The notes under the pieces were generated by a model that had not been told where the DNA came from, did no database searches, and saw only the letters and a list, made by a program, of their open reading frames with translations. A stretch of DNA of 23,500 bases. It comes from Prorocentrum cordatum. Its lineage: Eukaryota > Sar > Dinophyceae > Prorocentrales > Prorocentraceae. Shown piece by piece: positions 1 through 10,310 of the stretch (positions are counted from its first letter, which is position 1; each line of letters starts with the position of its first letter). The DNA lies in contig CAUYUJ010014356.1 of assembly GCA_963575745.1 (NCBI GenBank), positions 326,605 through 350,104 of the forward strand, read 5' to 3'. Both the position numbers and the translations under genes were made by a program.

Positions 1-410
1 CTCTCGCTCTGGACTTCCTCACGATTCACTTGGGCATCGCGCTGTCGCTCGAGCCTTCCTCGCGAGTCCTGCCAGACCGACGCTCCAGCGAATCGCCTGC
101 TCGTCCCGGCCGTCTGGGCCCGCTGGCCCGACCCGCCCGTCAGGGTCCGCCCGCCCGACCCGCCCCTCCGGTTCTGCCGCTTGCTTTTCCTGCTCGTAAC
201 CTCCGTCCTAATGATCTCTCTCTCGTCCTGCGTCCTTCTCTCTCCCGTGTCCCCTCCCTCCCCCCCCCCTTTCCCCCGGCTTGTGCGGGCTGCGCCAACC
301 ACGCGTGGCAGATAAGGGTGATACACCCCCAAGGGAGGCATGATCGAAGACGAAGAGGGCGGGTATCGAGGGCTTGTGGTGTACATCACACGCGAGCAGA
401 CATGAATGAA
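1..410. repeat. Diverged direct duplication, copy A
   Basis: Copy A resembles 715-1075 over its length. The first ~80 bases are about 90% alike (shared start CTCTCGCTCTGGACTTCCTC), and a conserved end block GTCGAAGACGAAGAGGG-like lies at 342-367 versus 1020-1045. The offset shrinks from 714 to about 678, showing indels. The open frames do not align as one protein, so this is probably non-coding. The left edge is cut by the window. Confidence 0.75.
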
Positions 411-599
411 CAAGATGTAAATGACTAAGCTCCGGTGTCTAAACTATTGCTGATCACCCCATTGTGGTGCACCGTGCGCTTTTCAATTGAAGTGCCGTCC
501 TGGGGCTCGCAACCTGTTGCTCACAAGAGGAAGTCTTGAGCCTCAGAATGCGTTGCTGGCCCCCGAACTAAAACGACAACGGCGATCCTCAACATGTAT

Positions 600-790
600 T
601 CGAAATCGCGCTTTCGCGCGGGATGTCCTCACAATACATCTAAGGATCCCGCTCTCGCATGGGACTTCTTCGCAATTAATTGAGACGCCGCGCCCTCGAC
701 ACTCGGGAATCACGCTCTCGCTCTGGACTTCCTCACGATTCACTTGGGGATCGCGCTATCGCTCGAGCTTTCCTCGCGATTCATGCAAGA
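600..790. repeat. Degenerate ~42-bp minisatellite
   Basis: About four diverged units follow the pattern ATCGCGCTCTCGC, then TGGACTTCCTC, then GCGATTCA. They start near 603, 644, 706 and 748; the second is lengthened by an insertion. The last two units overlap duplication copy B. Confidence 0.6.
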
Positions 791-1075
791 CTGACGCTTC
801 AGCGAATCGCCTGCTCGACCCGGCCATCTGGGTCCCCCCGTCCGACCCGCCCACCTGGCTATGCCGCTTGATTCTCTGCTATGGACCCCGTCCTTCTAAT
901 CTCTTTCGTCGTTTATCGTTCCTCCGCCCCCTCGTATATCCCCTCCTCCCTTCCGATGTTCTAGGGGCCGCGCCAGCTGCACGCGGCAGGTAAGGAAGAT
1001 TCACCCCCAAGAGGTGTACGGTCGAAGACGAAGAGGGTGGGTATCAGATGAGAGCACGCAGTACTCACATGATTG
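715..1075. repeat. Diverged direct duplication, copy B
   Basis: Second copy of the unit at 1-410, with scattered substitutions and about 35 bp of net deletion. The conserved block GTCGAAGACGAAGAGGG is at 1021-1037. No gene recognised. The spacer at 411-600 shows nothing identifiable. Confidence 0.75.
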
Positions 1076-1493
1076 CACCAAGACGGGGGCCGACAGCACA
1101 GACCGAGGAATTCTTGGGGTGATGGATATGGGGGCAGACGGGATGCAACTATAGACGGGAGGCCGGGGGTGGCCAGGGGTGGCGACGGGAGGCAACTATA
1201 GAGGCAGTGCCGCCCGCCTGCGTCCAGATCTGGCAGTGCACCCGCTGCTGTCTTCGAGCTCGAACAGACAGGTCTGGTCAGGGGACATTCGAGGGCTCGA
1301 AGCCGTGCGGGATCCTGCTGCCCGCCGCTCCCCCCCCCTCCTGGGACGCCCGACCTGCCCACGGAAAAGAGGGGGGCACGAGGACCGGAAGCCAACGCTG
1401 TTCGAAAACGGCGGCGGCCGCGGTTGGGCACGCTCCTTTCCACGGCCTGCGGCGGCTCCGACAGCGACCCCCGGCTCCAAATCTACGCAGAAA

Positions 1494-1562
1494 GCATCTA
1501 TACACCACCACCGTGCCAGACCAGGGCCATCCTGGTCTGGCACGGTGGTGGTGAATAGATGC
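1494..1562. repeat. Near-perfect hairpin, 32-bp arms
   Basis: Arms 1494-1525 and 1531-1562 are complementary with one mismatch and a 5-base loop (GCCAT). The arm carries CACCACCACCGTGCCAGACC. The pairing extends imperfectly a few bases outward. Parts of the arm, TACACCACCAC or its complement, recur near 2232 and 2597, so it may belong to a dispersed family. Confidence 0.9.
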
Positions 1563-2355
1563 CTTCGTCGGAAAATCGACAAGGACCCCTGTCGGTCTTC
1601 CCGTTTCGATCCTACGGGCCCCCCTCCGCCAGGGCCCGCGCCCGGGCCTTCGCCCAGCCGAGTCCAGCGACGCGCGCCGGACCCTGTCGTGGAACCGCCG
1701 CTGCAGAGCCCCGGGCGAGGCGGAGGGCCGGGGCCGAGAGCTCGACGCGGCGGGCCTCGCCTCTGCCCGGGCCCGCGTGTCGCCGCGCCGTGTGTTCGCA
1801 GCGCGCCCAAGCATGGACGAGGCGGGCACCGCGGCAAGCCCGCGGCAGGCCTCGCGTCCGCGGCGGCGTCTGCCCTGAGTGGCGGAGGCGCCCTCCGCAA
1901 GACGGGAGGCCGCGCGTCGGAGCAAACGGCGCGGCGACACACTCCCCGTGGGGGAAGAGGTTCGGAGGCAACTGCTGGGAGGTCTCCGTCGGAAAGAATA
2001 AAGAGGATTAAACCCCTTCGGGGGCTACTACGCCCGATCAGGCCAAGAGGGGGCTGTCCAAGAGGGGGTGGTGCAAATCATGACCGGCGGCATTTGCGCG
2101 GCCCAGCGGGGGGGCGAGGGACGCAATGAAACAAGAAGAGGCGCCATGAAATCTGGGGACATATCATAGCCCCCGCCATGATATCCCCCCTAGTCCTCAC
2201 CCCCCTCTTTGCCGCCCCCGAACGCTGCCATCCATACACCACCACGCCTAGACCGGGTCTCTCTGCGCCCAAGGCGCGGCGCACATGCGCTCCCCCGGGC
2301 TCGAGGCCAGGCATGTCGATGCACCGCCCCTGGAGTCCAGGAGGCCCCTGACCAG
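1563..2355. other. GC-rich stretch without recognisable gene
   Basis: Very GC-rich, with overlapping Pro/Arg/Gly-rich frames on both strands. No domain is recognised. A short inverted repeat (GGGGACATATCAT / ATGATATCCCCC) sits at 2155-2190. The 22-bp block at 1964-1985 recurs exactly at 11703-11724. Confidence 0.4.
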
Positions 2356-2438
2356 TCCTCCTCCTCCTCCTCCTCCTCCTCCTCCTCCTCCTCCTCCTCC
2401 TCTCCTCCTCCTCCTCGTCCTCGTCCTCCTCCTCCTCC
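2356..2438. repeat. (CTC)n microsatellite
   Basis: Nearly pure TCC/CTC triplets with a few CTCGTC interruptions toward the right end. Frames across it read as Pro, Ser or Leu runs (Glu, Arg or Gly runs on the other strand) and are not counted as coding. Confidence 0.95.
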
Positions 2439-2655
2439 CCAGGCATGGTGGTGGTAATCGGCATCGAACTGACCCCTATCCCGAAGAATGACAGTCCCAG
2501 GGATGCGCCGTCGAAAACTGAGGGCATCCTTGAGATAGGCATCGAGATGAGGCGATGTCAAACCTAGGGACAGGAATCAGCTTTAATCTGGTAAGGTGGT
2601 GGTGTACAGGGTTCACATCTGCGGAGGATGGGGCGGGGTTGCCGCAGAAGCCGTC

Positions 2656-3195
2656 GGCGGCGAGCGAGGGGGGGGGAAGTGAGGAGAAGAAAGCATTCTC
2701 GGAAGGCAGATGGTCAGGGAGCACGAATACGGGAAACGCCTAAACGGGGTGACAGACCCACAAATGCACTGCATTTTTCTGAAACGCCAAAAAAATGCAC
2801 TGCAATTTGTTGGCAACCAGTTGCGGAAAAACTGCAAACAAGCCCCACAAACCAGGTAACAGAGGGCCCAAAACAAAAAGTTGCAGTGCAGAAGCCGAAA
2901 ATGTGCAACGCAGAGCCAGCATGTGAAAGGTGCCGCATCGAACGCGAAAGCAAAAAGAGACTGCACTGCAACAACTGGCCCACTTAACATCCGAACCGGC
3001 CGTGCCCTCTTACCCCGTCTGCTGTTACCCCGTCTCTGGCTCCCTGAGATGGGCTTCTCGGAGGGCCTGCGGCCTACCGAGGGGAAGTCGCTGAATCATC
3101 GGTGAGGGCCCGGAGAAGACACTTCTCGGAAGTCCGGGGGGGGGGGCCTTCTGAGAAGGCTCGCCCCCTCTCGCTTCCCCCCTGCGCTCGCCGCC
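2656..3195. mobile_element. Foldback element with GGCGGCGAGCG termini (540 bp)
   Basis: The left end GGCGGCGAGCGAGGGGGG at 2656 is inverted at the right end (CCCCCCTGCGCTCGCCGCC, ending 3195). Palindromic GCCTTCTGAGAAGGC-type sequence lies near the right end. The same termini and core bound 19778-19973. No target-site duplication and no transposase are seen. The interior (2746-2986) is less GC-rich and repeats a TGCACTGCA / TGCAGTGCA motif several times. Confidence 0.6.
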
Positions 3196-4858
3196 GAAAC
3201 CATGTGCAACTGCCTTTCCCAGCGCCCATCGGCGCTGGAGGCAGCCGTGCATCGGGAGAGGGTGGATTAGGAAAGAAGGGGGGATCATGAGAAAGGAGAG
3301 GAGGGCGGGAAGGGGGACAAGGAACGAGGAGGAGCAGCGGGAGAGGGAGGATTGGGAGGATGAGGCCGCTGAGTAGGAAAAAGAGCTGAAGAACAAGATG
3401 AGTGAAGGGATGGTGGACAAAAGAAGGAGAAGGAGGAGAAGGAGGAGGCAGAGCGGGAGGACGATAATCCGCGGCATGAGCGAAAGTAGGGCCGCAAGGG
3501 GCAAAAGGGGAACAACAAGGAAAGGACATGAGAAGGATGGTCAAAAAGAACAGATCGGTGGAGCAGAAACCGATAACAAATACAAAGAAGAGCTAGGCGG
3601 CACAAGTTGACCAGAGAGGCAGGTTAAAAGAGACCACTGGACATACATCCATACATCCACGATGGAGAAGAGCGGAAATGCTGGCCAGAGACAGCGATGA
3701 TGGAACTGAAAAGTACGGCACAGTATAATGCAGCAGTGAGGTCACTGATGCAGGCGACGCAGTTATTAGATGACGGCGCCACCGACGACGGTGAGGCAGG
3801 AGTGCTAAGTGGATAAGACCAGGATTTGAGATCTGTCTGGGTAGTTAGACAGCCAATCTCCACGACGTAGCCGGGCGTGCCATCGCAGAGTCGGCAACGA
3901 ACTGCCGGATCAAAATTTACTCCTCAACGTATGGTGTCGGCACTCTGGGGCTCACTCAAGTGCAGACGGAGCCAGCAGGCGGACCACGACATGCCAGTGG
4001 GGCCCGAGGAAGACAGACGGTTGATCATCCTGGAGCTGCCCTGGTCACTGAGAAAGCTCTGCACACTTTTTTCGGTCGCGTCCGCAAGCGAAGGCGCAAG
4101 CGGAGTCAGAAGCGCTACGGGTCACGACAGCGGCCTGATTAGCAGCTAGACGCGCCGCAAGCCGGCGGGCCCAGAAGCTCTGCGCACGCGAAGGTACAGC
4201 AGATTCGCGTCGTGGCGACCTCGCCGTCGGCTTCCAAGCCCCCCGTGGATCGCTCGACCTGGAGCGATGCTCGCTGACTCTGGGCCGCCAGCGGCGCTCG
4301 ACCTCGAACGCCCACGGCGGGGTCTCCTGCTGCTCCCTGCCGCTGCGCTGCGCCACGAGCTCCGCCGCGCGCCGGCGGATGCTGTCCGGCGCCTCGTGGC
4401 GCTCACGCCACCGCCGCCAACCAACATTGTGTGCTGCGTGCCGGTGTGCGGCCGCGCGGAGCGGGGCGCAGAAGGGCGCAGTGGTACCGAGTGTCCTCCT
4501 TGGAGGCGCGCGCCCGACCAGACCATAGAAGTGCAGTAGTTAACCATTCTCAGCCTAGCGTTGCCACGGCGGTCTGGCGAAGACAGCGCGAGATGACATG
4601 CCAGAAGAGACGCCGACGGAGGCTGGGCATCGAGGGGAGCAACTGCGGCGGGTCCACGGCGGCAGCGACGCCAACGCGCCCCGCCAGGAAAAACAGCCAC
4701 ATCCACCACTGCCTGTGGAGCCCTGCCGTGCATCCGCAAGGAATAGCAGACATGGACAACTCCATGCTTCCCGCCTTCGGGGGCGGGCAGACTTCCATGT
4801 CCACGACTCCTCGAGCGGTCCTCGAAGTCCATGTGGACGACTCCGAGGCGGTGGGTAC
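3196..4858. other. No gene recognised; purine-rich left part
   Basis: 3285-3450 is purine-rich on the plus strand, with scattered GGA and GAA triplets. The rest holds mixed sequence with open frames on both strands that match no family I know and lack consistent coding features. A ~37-bp imperfect tandem (TTCCATGTCCACGACTCC / GTCCATGTGGACGACTCC) lies just before the GGA tract. Confidence 0.4.
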
Positions 4859-4905
4859 GGAGGAGGAGGAGGAGGAGGAGGAGGAGGAGGAGGAGGAGGA
4901 GGAGG
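4859..4905. repeat. (GGA)n microsatellite
   Basis: Pure GGA/AGG triplets over about 47 bases. Confidence 0.95.
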
Positions 4906-6659
4906 GCCCGGATTTTTGTCCTTCGCGTGTTACGGCGGCGGCCTCGGCGACGTGCTGTGCCCTGCAAGCGGGTGGCGTGTCGCTCCGCGTGGCGGGCTGC
5001 CCGTGCCGCGCCGAAGCGTGGTGGGGCAGACCCGGCGACGCGACACGATGAGCCAAAGCTCCTAATAGAAAAAGATCTGGCGGAGGGCAAAGGCTCCTCG
5101 CAACCACTTTCTCCACACCATGGCGATGGTGAGCGCTTGGGCACCCCGCGCCGCGCAGCGCACGCCTCCCGGCGGAATGGAACAGCCCTGTTGCCGCAGC
5201 TGCTGGCCAGCCGGCGCATGAGATTTGACATGCAAGCAGGCCACCCACCAAGCCTATGAGGCAAACAAGTCAAGTCCGAAAGGGCAAGCATATCCAAGCA
5301 ATAGCAACGAAATCAAGCAAGCATGGAAGCCGATCACGCAAGCAGAAACACCAAGCTAACAAGCCGGACATGTTCAAGCATATCCTTACGACTGGGCAGG
5401 CCGCAAGCAAGTCTGGACGTGCGTCTAGACGAGGAGGTGCCCCCGCTCTGGGAGCGCCGCAACTGCTACCACCAGGTCAGAGATCCGCACAGCGCGCGTT
5501 GACTGCTTGGTCGCCCGCTGGAGACCACTGAGCCGAGCTGGAGTGGGCGGCACGCTCGGCAAGACGCCGGCGTCGGGTGGAGGAGGACGGGTACAGGAAG
5601 CGCAGCGAGAAGATGCCACAGTCCAGAAAAGGAGGGCGGTGCAGAGACAAACCTGTCGAGAACGGGTGAATCCACTGCACAATGCTTGGCAACCAAATTC
5701 AAAGTATGTAGAAGTACTAGCACACAGCCAACGATTGGAATAACTCCAAGAAACAAGATGACGGTGTGCGATGGCGAGACGGACGAACCGTGCAGTGTCC
5801 TGCGTCATTGAAAGTGGGTGGAAGACGTCAACAGCAGCTTCAGCAGACAGATGAAGCCCGAAGAGAGCTAGATCAAGCGTGTCGAGCAGAGGGCCAATGT
5901 ACTCGTGAAATCGATGAGGGCGAGCTCCCTGGTGGGGCCGCGTCGGATTGCGGTTCGGATGGGCTCCCTCATAGGCAACATCGGATCACCCACACCAGAC
6001 CCAAGCGCCACACCTGGTTATTACCATCGCCCGATGATGATTCCACATGACCTTGTTGCCCAACGGAAGGAAAGCGTGGGCGACGTTCTCGCAAGAAATG
6101 AGACGGACATACATTGAAAAACCACGAGCACGGGTAGGCGGTGACAGCGCACTGCCGTGACAGCGCACTGCATCGTGCACACTGTCAAGGGCTGTGGGAG
6201 CGAATTTGTGGAAGCAGCCATGAGCGACCAGCTCGAACGAGCCACACTGGAGTGCACGTGGTAGGCGACAAGCTCGAGCTTCAATGCAGGATGGACGTGC
6301 GGCGCGCAGACCACAATCGCACTGACGATGCAATCGAAGGGCAGATGAGGGCGACGGGCCACACCCCGCTGCTGCCGTGATTCCATGGAGGATGTGTAAG
6401 AGGACAACGAAAACGAGAAAGGAGGTGAGGTTAAGAGGTGGATGGCGAGGACGGGGATCTTGGTCAATTCGCCCAGCGGGGATGTAACCATGTCCATGGG
6501 GGGCAGACCGACTGGGTACCGAGATGCCAAGACTAGTCCGAGGCCAACGGACATCCGTGGGGGCCATCCCCGAGCCGGAAGAAACCAACGAAATGCTGAT
6601 GGATCTCTCTTGCAGGACACTCGGAGGAGAACCCCACCACGTGGTTCTGGAGGCGCGCA
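4906..6659. other. No gene recognised
   Basis: Mixed sequence. 5280-5420 contains a loose CAAGCA repeat, with AAGCATATCC occurring twice. The minus-strand frame at 5466-5756 starts with a hydrophobic stretch (GVIPIVGCVLVLLHTLNLV), but no family is recognised, so it is left uncalled. The long minus-strand frame 5986-7233 crosses two foldback repeats and is probably fortuitous. Confidence 0.4.
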
Positions 6660-6742
6660 GAGGGGGGTAGGGGGAGGGGGGAAGGCTTCCTAGAAGCAGG
6701 GATGCTTCTAAGAAGCCTTGCCCCCTCCCCCTGCTCCCCCTC
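6660..6742. repeat. Foldback repeat with AGGCTTCTTAGAAG-type core
   Basis: Left arm 6660-6698 pairs with right arm 6701-6742 around a 2-base loop with a handful of mismatches. Each arm has a G-rich (C-rich) outer part containing GGGGGTAGGGGGAGGGGG and an inner AAGGCTTCCTAGAAGCA. Related in core and flanking G-runs to 14872-14946. Confidence 0.8.
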
Positions 6743-6794
6743 GGCGCGTGGCCGAGCTTCTCAGCCCCGGGAGGTCGACGACCGCGGGGAACGA

Positions 6795-6841
6795 GCCTCG
6801 CCCAGCTCGGGCGTCGGGCAGAGGCAGAAGTCCCTCGCCCT
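6795..6841 (-). repeat. Interspersed module (diverged copy)
   Basis: CCCAGCTCGGGCGTCGGGCAGAGGCAGAAG resembles the module found almost intact at 8075-8147 and 10239-10310. Confidence 0.55.
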
Positions 6842-6985
6842 CTCCGCCTTCTGGGGGCTGACAACAAGCTGCGCCACCGGTCACGGATCCACCTGCCTCC
6901 TTCGGGCACACGACAGCAAGGATCATGGATCCGTGGATCTGGCGCAGGGGCGCAACGTCTGGACCAGAAAGCAAACGACACCACC

Positions 6986-7105
6986 CCACCTACGGCCCTA
7001 CGGGCCTCGGCATATACTATGAATTCCGGCTTGGGGGGATTCTGCGTGGTATACGCTACGACGGCCCCCGACGGGCCGTAGGGCGACATGGCGGGCCGTA
7101 GGTGG
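6986..7105. repeat. Inverted-repeat element with CCACCTACGGCCC ends
   Basis: The left end CCACCTACGGCCC at 6986 is inverted at 7093-7105 (GGGCCGTAGGTGG). Nested copies of CCCTACGGGCC and GGGCCGTAGGG lie inside. The centre is AT-richer (GGCATATACTATGAATTCC). No flanking duplication is seen. Confidence 0.6.
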
Positions 7106-8074
7106 CGTGGCGTCATGTGTTTTGTTGGCCGAAAATATACCGAAACATGGGGCCACTGCCGCCTGATCCGGCGACGGAAAGCCCCGATCTCTCGCGGAAA
7201 AACCGGGGGGCCCATCGCGCATCCACGCGCCATGGCATCTTATCCCACGTTTGTGCTTCCTCGACTCCTCGAAATCATCTCCGCCCGTCTCCGTTCTCTC
7301 TCCCCCTCTCGGGAAATCGTGAGACTCGGGTTCGGGGGACTCGGGTTGACCTGACGGGGCCATCATGGAAATGACGAGACCCAATCTGAAATTTGACGCG
7401 AACCCCCGCTGCAATCATCCCCCGAAAACTGGACCGTCAAGAACACGCTCGCCAAAAAACGTCGGCGGACCCGAGTGCCAGCGTACTCGAGTTTTTTGCG
7501 TTTCCCAGGATTCGAGTATTCTTGTCGACGGCCCCGAGGCCTGGCAAGGGCCCCAAGGGGCTGAACACGAAGAAACCCCCCCGTCGTGGTTGTTCTATGA
7601 CTCGATTCCCCGAGGCCCGACCCCGCGCGTCGGGAGCCCCTTGGAGGCAGGTCTTCGCAAGATTCCGGCATGGTGACTGGAATGGAAAAGGAGGGTGGAG
7701 TGGGGGCGGGGTGGGGCCCCGAAAGGAATCTGGACTTCACAGAGGTCGGGCCTTGCTGGCACGCCTCTCCGGCCAAGCGCTGCTGAGCCAGGCGGCGGAG
7801 AGGGCTGGGGCGGGGATGCCATGCGAGCAAACTATGGGGCGCGCAAACACGGACCAGCGATCCATGGATTCGGCGCGCGGTCGCCACATCCATGGATCGG
7901 GAGAGGTGCCCTCACCAGGATGCGGCCGGTGCCGCCTCGCTCGGCGGCGGAAATCCGCGACTTCCCACGGAAGCGGGACCCGCCGCTAATCCACGCCCCC
8001 TAAATCCATGTTTGCGATCGCGTAGCAAACGCGCCCGAGTCTACGGAGAGAGGTTCTCCAGCCGGCCAGCCTCC
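7106..8074. other. No gene recognised; one interspersed module copy
   Basis: Overlapping frames on both strands without a recognisable domain. Contains one copy of the GACGGTCC module at 7527-7575. GATCCATGG-type words recur near 7860-7900 and 6905-6940. Confidence 0.4.
7527..7575 (+). repeat. GACGGTCCCGAGGCC module, copy 1
   Basis: GACGGCCCCGAGGCCTGGCA followed by AGGGCCCCAAGGGGCTGAA. Shares order and spacing with copies at 9234, 13753, 14715 and 15223. Confidence 0.65.
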
Positions 8075-8147
8075 GCAGAGCCCGAAGACCGGCTCCGACT
8101 CCGCCCCAGCTCCGGGGTCGGGCACAGGCAGAACTGCAGGGCCCGCT
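8075..8147 (-). repeat. Interspersed module, copy near GGA tract
   Basis: A 39-bp stretch (8101-8139) is identical to 10264-10302. In one minus frame it reads as a short LQFCLCPTPELGRSRS-like peptide in both copies, but neither lies in a recognisable gene. It may be a repeat or an old duplicated exon fragment. Confidence 0.75.
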
Positions 8148-8228
8148 CGGCGTCGGACGGCCCCCCGGGGGCTTCCGGGCGGCTGGCCTGGGGGAAGAAG
8201 CAAGCACCACCACGATCAGCTGACGCGC

Positions 8229-8405
8229 GGGGAGGAGGAGGAGGAGGAGGAGGAGGAGGAGGAGGAGGAGGAGGAGGAGGCGGAGGAGGAGGAAGCGGAG
8301 GAGGAGGCGGAGGAGGAGAAGGAGGCGGAGGAGAAGGAGGCGGAGGCGAGGAGGAGGAGGAGGAGGAGGAGGAGGAGGAGGAGGCGGAGGAGGAGGAGGA
8401 GGAGT
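8229..8405. repeat. (GGA)n microsatellite with GGC interruptions
   Basis: About 177 bases of GGA triplets with regular CGG and AGC variants, all purine-rich on the plus strand. Confidence 0.95.
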
Positions 8406-9327
8406 TGAAGCCCGTTGGACAAACTGCCCCCTTGCCAGGGAGCAGCCGCATGCGCAGGTGCAAGCCTGCGGCGCGCAGAGAGAGGGCCAGCCCCGCCCAG
8501 CACGCGGAAGTTCCAGGTGCACGACTCTGCTTGCCAGCCGGCTGGCGGCGAGGAAGCTTTGCACGCCCTGTCACATGCTTTAGGTGCATATGTTCTATTC
8601 CAACGAAGATTCATGTTGAAGGTGCGAGTCGTCTAATACGGTGCGAGGCTGGTAGTTTTAGGTCCGAGGCTGGAAGTACAACGTTTACAAGGTGAGCGTC
8701 TCATGATTTGAATGCTGATAATCCGTGGTACGGGGACATTGCGCAAGCCTGCCCCCCGCCGCCCGCCCTCCAGGTGGTGTCGTCGCCCCCTCTGCCACCG
8801 TCTTGCGCCGCTCACCTGCCTGCTCTCCCTCCTGCTCGTCCCTCGGGCTGTCGCCCCCCCCTCTCTCGGCTGTCCTCCCCCGTCGCTTGCTCTCCTTTAC
8901 CCGCCCCCTGTGGCTCCGGGCTCGTCCTGGTCTCCCGGGTGCCGCTCCCCTCTGTGCCTCCCTGCTGCCGCTGCTCTCTCCCCGCCCCCCCTGGTCGTCC
9001 GCCCTGTGGGCATCCTGGCGAGGGTGGTATGCCTGACGAGATGCTTACACTACTCCTATTCATGCACGGGGCTGACGACCAGTCGTACAAGAAGTCGTGT
9101 CACCCCATTTGGCCAAGGCACCCTCTGAGTTGCACGGCTTTTTTCTCTCACTCTCTCCCTCCCTCTCCGTGCGGCGTCCCCAGAAGTCCAGACCCTTTCC
9201 CCGGGGCCGGCGTTTCATACTGAGCCTTTTCCTGACGGTCCCGGGGCCCGGCGAGGGCCCCCAAGGGCCGAAAATAGTGAACAGCCTCCGTCCTGACTTT
9301 TTTTTATTGCGACGCGATCGTGTCTGG
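8406..9327. other. No gene recognised; pyrimidine-rich
   Basis: 8740-9030 is C/T-rich. A short tandem (GTGCGAGGCTGGTAGTTTTAG / GTCCGAGGCTGGAAGT) lies near 8640-8675. One GACGGTCC module is at 9234-9290. Confidence 0.4.
9234..9290 (+). repeat. GACGGTCCCGAGGCC module, copy 2
   Basis: GACGGTCCCGGGGCCCGGCG, then AGGGCCCCCAAGGGCCGAAA and ATAGTGAACAGCCTCCGTC. Closest to the copy at 15223-15290, including the downstream GAAAATAG and CCTCC-GTC. Confidence 0.75.
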
Positions 9328-9620
9328 CTCTCTATCTCTCTCTCTCTCTCTTCCCTCCTCCTCCTCCTCCTCCTCCTCCTCCTCCTCCTCCTCCTCCTCC
9401 TCCTCCTCCTCCTCCTACTCCTACTCCTACTCCTTCTCCTCCTCCTCTCCTCCTCCTCCTACTCCTCCTCATCCTCCTACTCCTGCTCCTCCTCCTCCTC
9501 CTCCTCCTCCTCCTCCTCATCCTCATCCCTCTCCTCCTCCTCTTCCTCCTCCTCCTCCTCCTCCTCCTCCTCCTCCTCCTCCTCCTTCTCCTCCTCCTCC
9601 TCCTTCTCCCCTCCCCCTCC
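9328..9620. repeat. (CT)n then (CTC)n microsatellite
   Basis: A short CT run leads into about 260 bases of CTC triplets with scattered CTA, CTT and CAT variants. The long Leu/Ser/Pro frames over it are artefacts. Confidence 0.95.
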
Positions 9621-10135
9621 TACATATGGTAGCGGCGGTGGAAAATGGGCCCATCATGCTCTTGGGAGAGCGATGCAGTTTCGGAGCTCCGCACGGATTT
9701 CCTGGATCGGCGCTGGACCCCTCTCCGCGCGGAGCGCGCAGACCAGACCCCTTTCCCTGTCACGCCTGCCTGGACGCTGCGCGCCAGGGGCCAGGGCAAG
9801 TCGAGGAACAACGAGTTGCATCAGCGTGACCTTCCAGAGGTCCGCGTGGGCCGCCTGCATCGGCGCTGGACCCCTTGCCCTGGAGCGCGGGGCGCGCCAG
9901 GGGGGCCCAGCGCCCAGTTCAATGAAAATCTGCGTTGGCCTCCTCCACGCCTCCTTGTCGGTGACCTGCTCGAGTCGTCCGCGCGATCATGGTCATGCCA
10001 TGCTTGATTTTCCGATGGCCTCCGCGCCTCCCCGGACCTCTCCCGGGGCGCGCTCCAACCGACAGGTCGGGGAGAGATTCCAGCCGTGGCCACGAGGGCC
10101 CTCCAGGACCAGCAGCGGCACCAGCAATTTTGTTC
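9621..10135. other. No gene recognised; internal short repeat
   Basis: ATCGGCGCTGGACCCC occurs at about 9706 and again near 9859. The segment 10031-10110 resembles 15621-15700 at roughly 70%, so both may be copies of an old repeat. Confidence 0.4.
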
Positions 10136-10232
10136 CTCCCCTCCTCCTCCTCCTCCTCCTCCTCCTCCTCCTCCTCCTCCTCCTCCTCCTCCTCCTCCTC
10201 CTCCTCCCCTCATCCTCCTCCTCCTCCTCCTC
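10136..10232. repeat. (CTC)n microsatellite
   Basis: Nearly pure CTC/TCC triplets, adjacent to the interspersed module at 10239-10310. Confidence 0.95.
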
Positions 10233-10238
10233 CGGGAG

Positions 10239-10310
10239 CCTCCGTCGACCCCGAGGACCGGCTCCGCCCCAGCTCCGGGGTCGGGCACAGGCAGAACTGC
10301 AGCGCCCGCG
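10239..10310 (-). repeat. Interspersed module, copy near CTC tract
   Basis: Contains the 39 bp identical to 8101-8139, preceded by GAGGACCGGCT in both copies. It lies beside a pyrimidine tract here but beside a purine tract at the other locus, so the microsatellite is not simply part of the unit. Confidence 0.75.

Noticed and set aside
530-545. Leader-like CTTGAGCC near 533
   Set aside because: Eight-base match only, no flanking support.
5466-5756. Small hydrophobic protein on the minus strand
   Set aside because: The start is membrane-like, but only one hydrophobic stretch is present, no family is recognised, and overlapping frames are equally open.
5986-7233. 415-residue minus-strand protein
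   Set aside because: Crosses two foldback repeats and a diverged interspersed module; no recognised domain.
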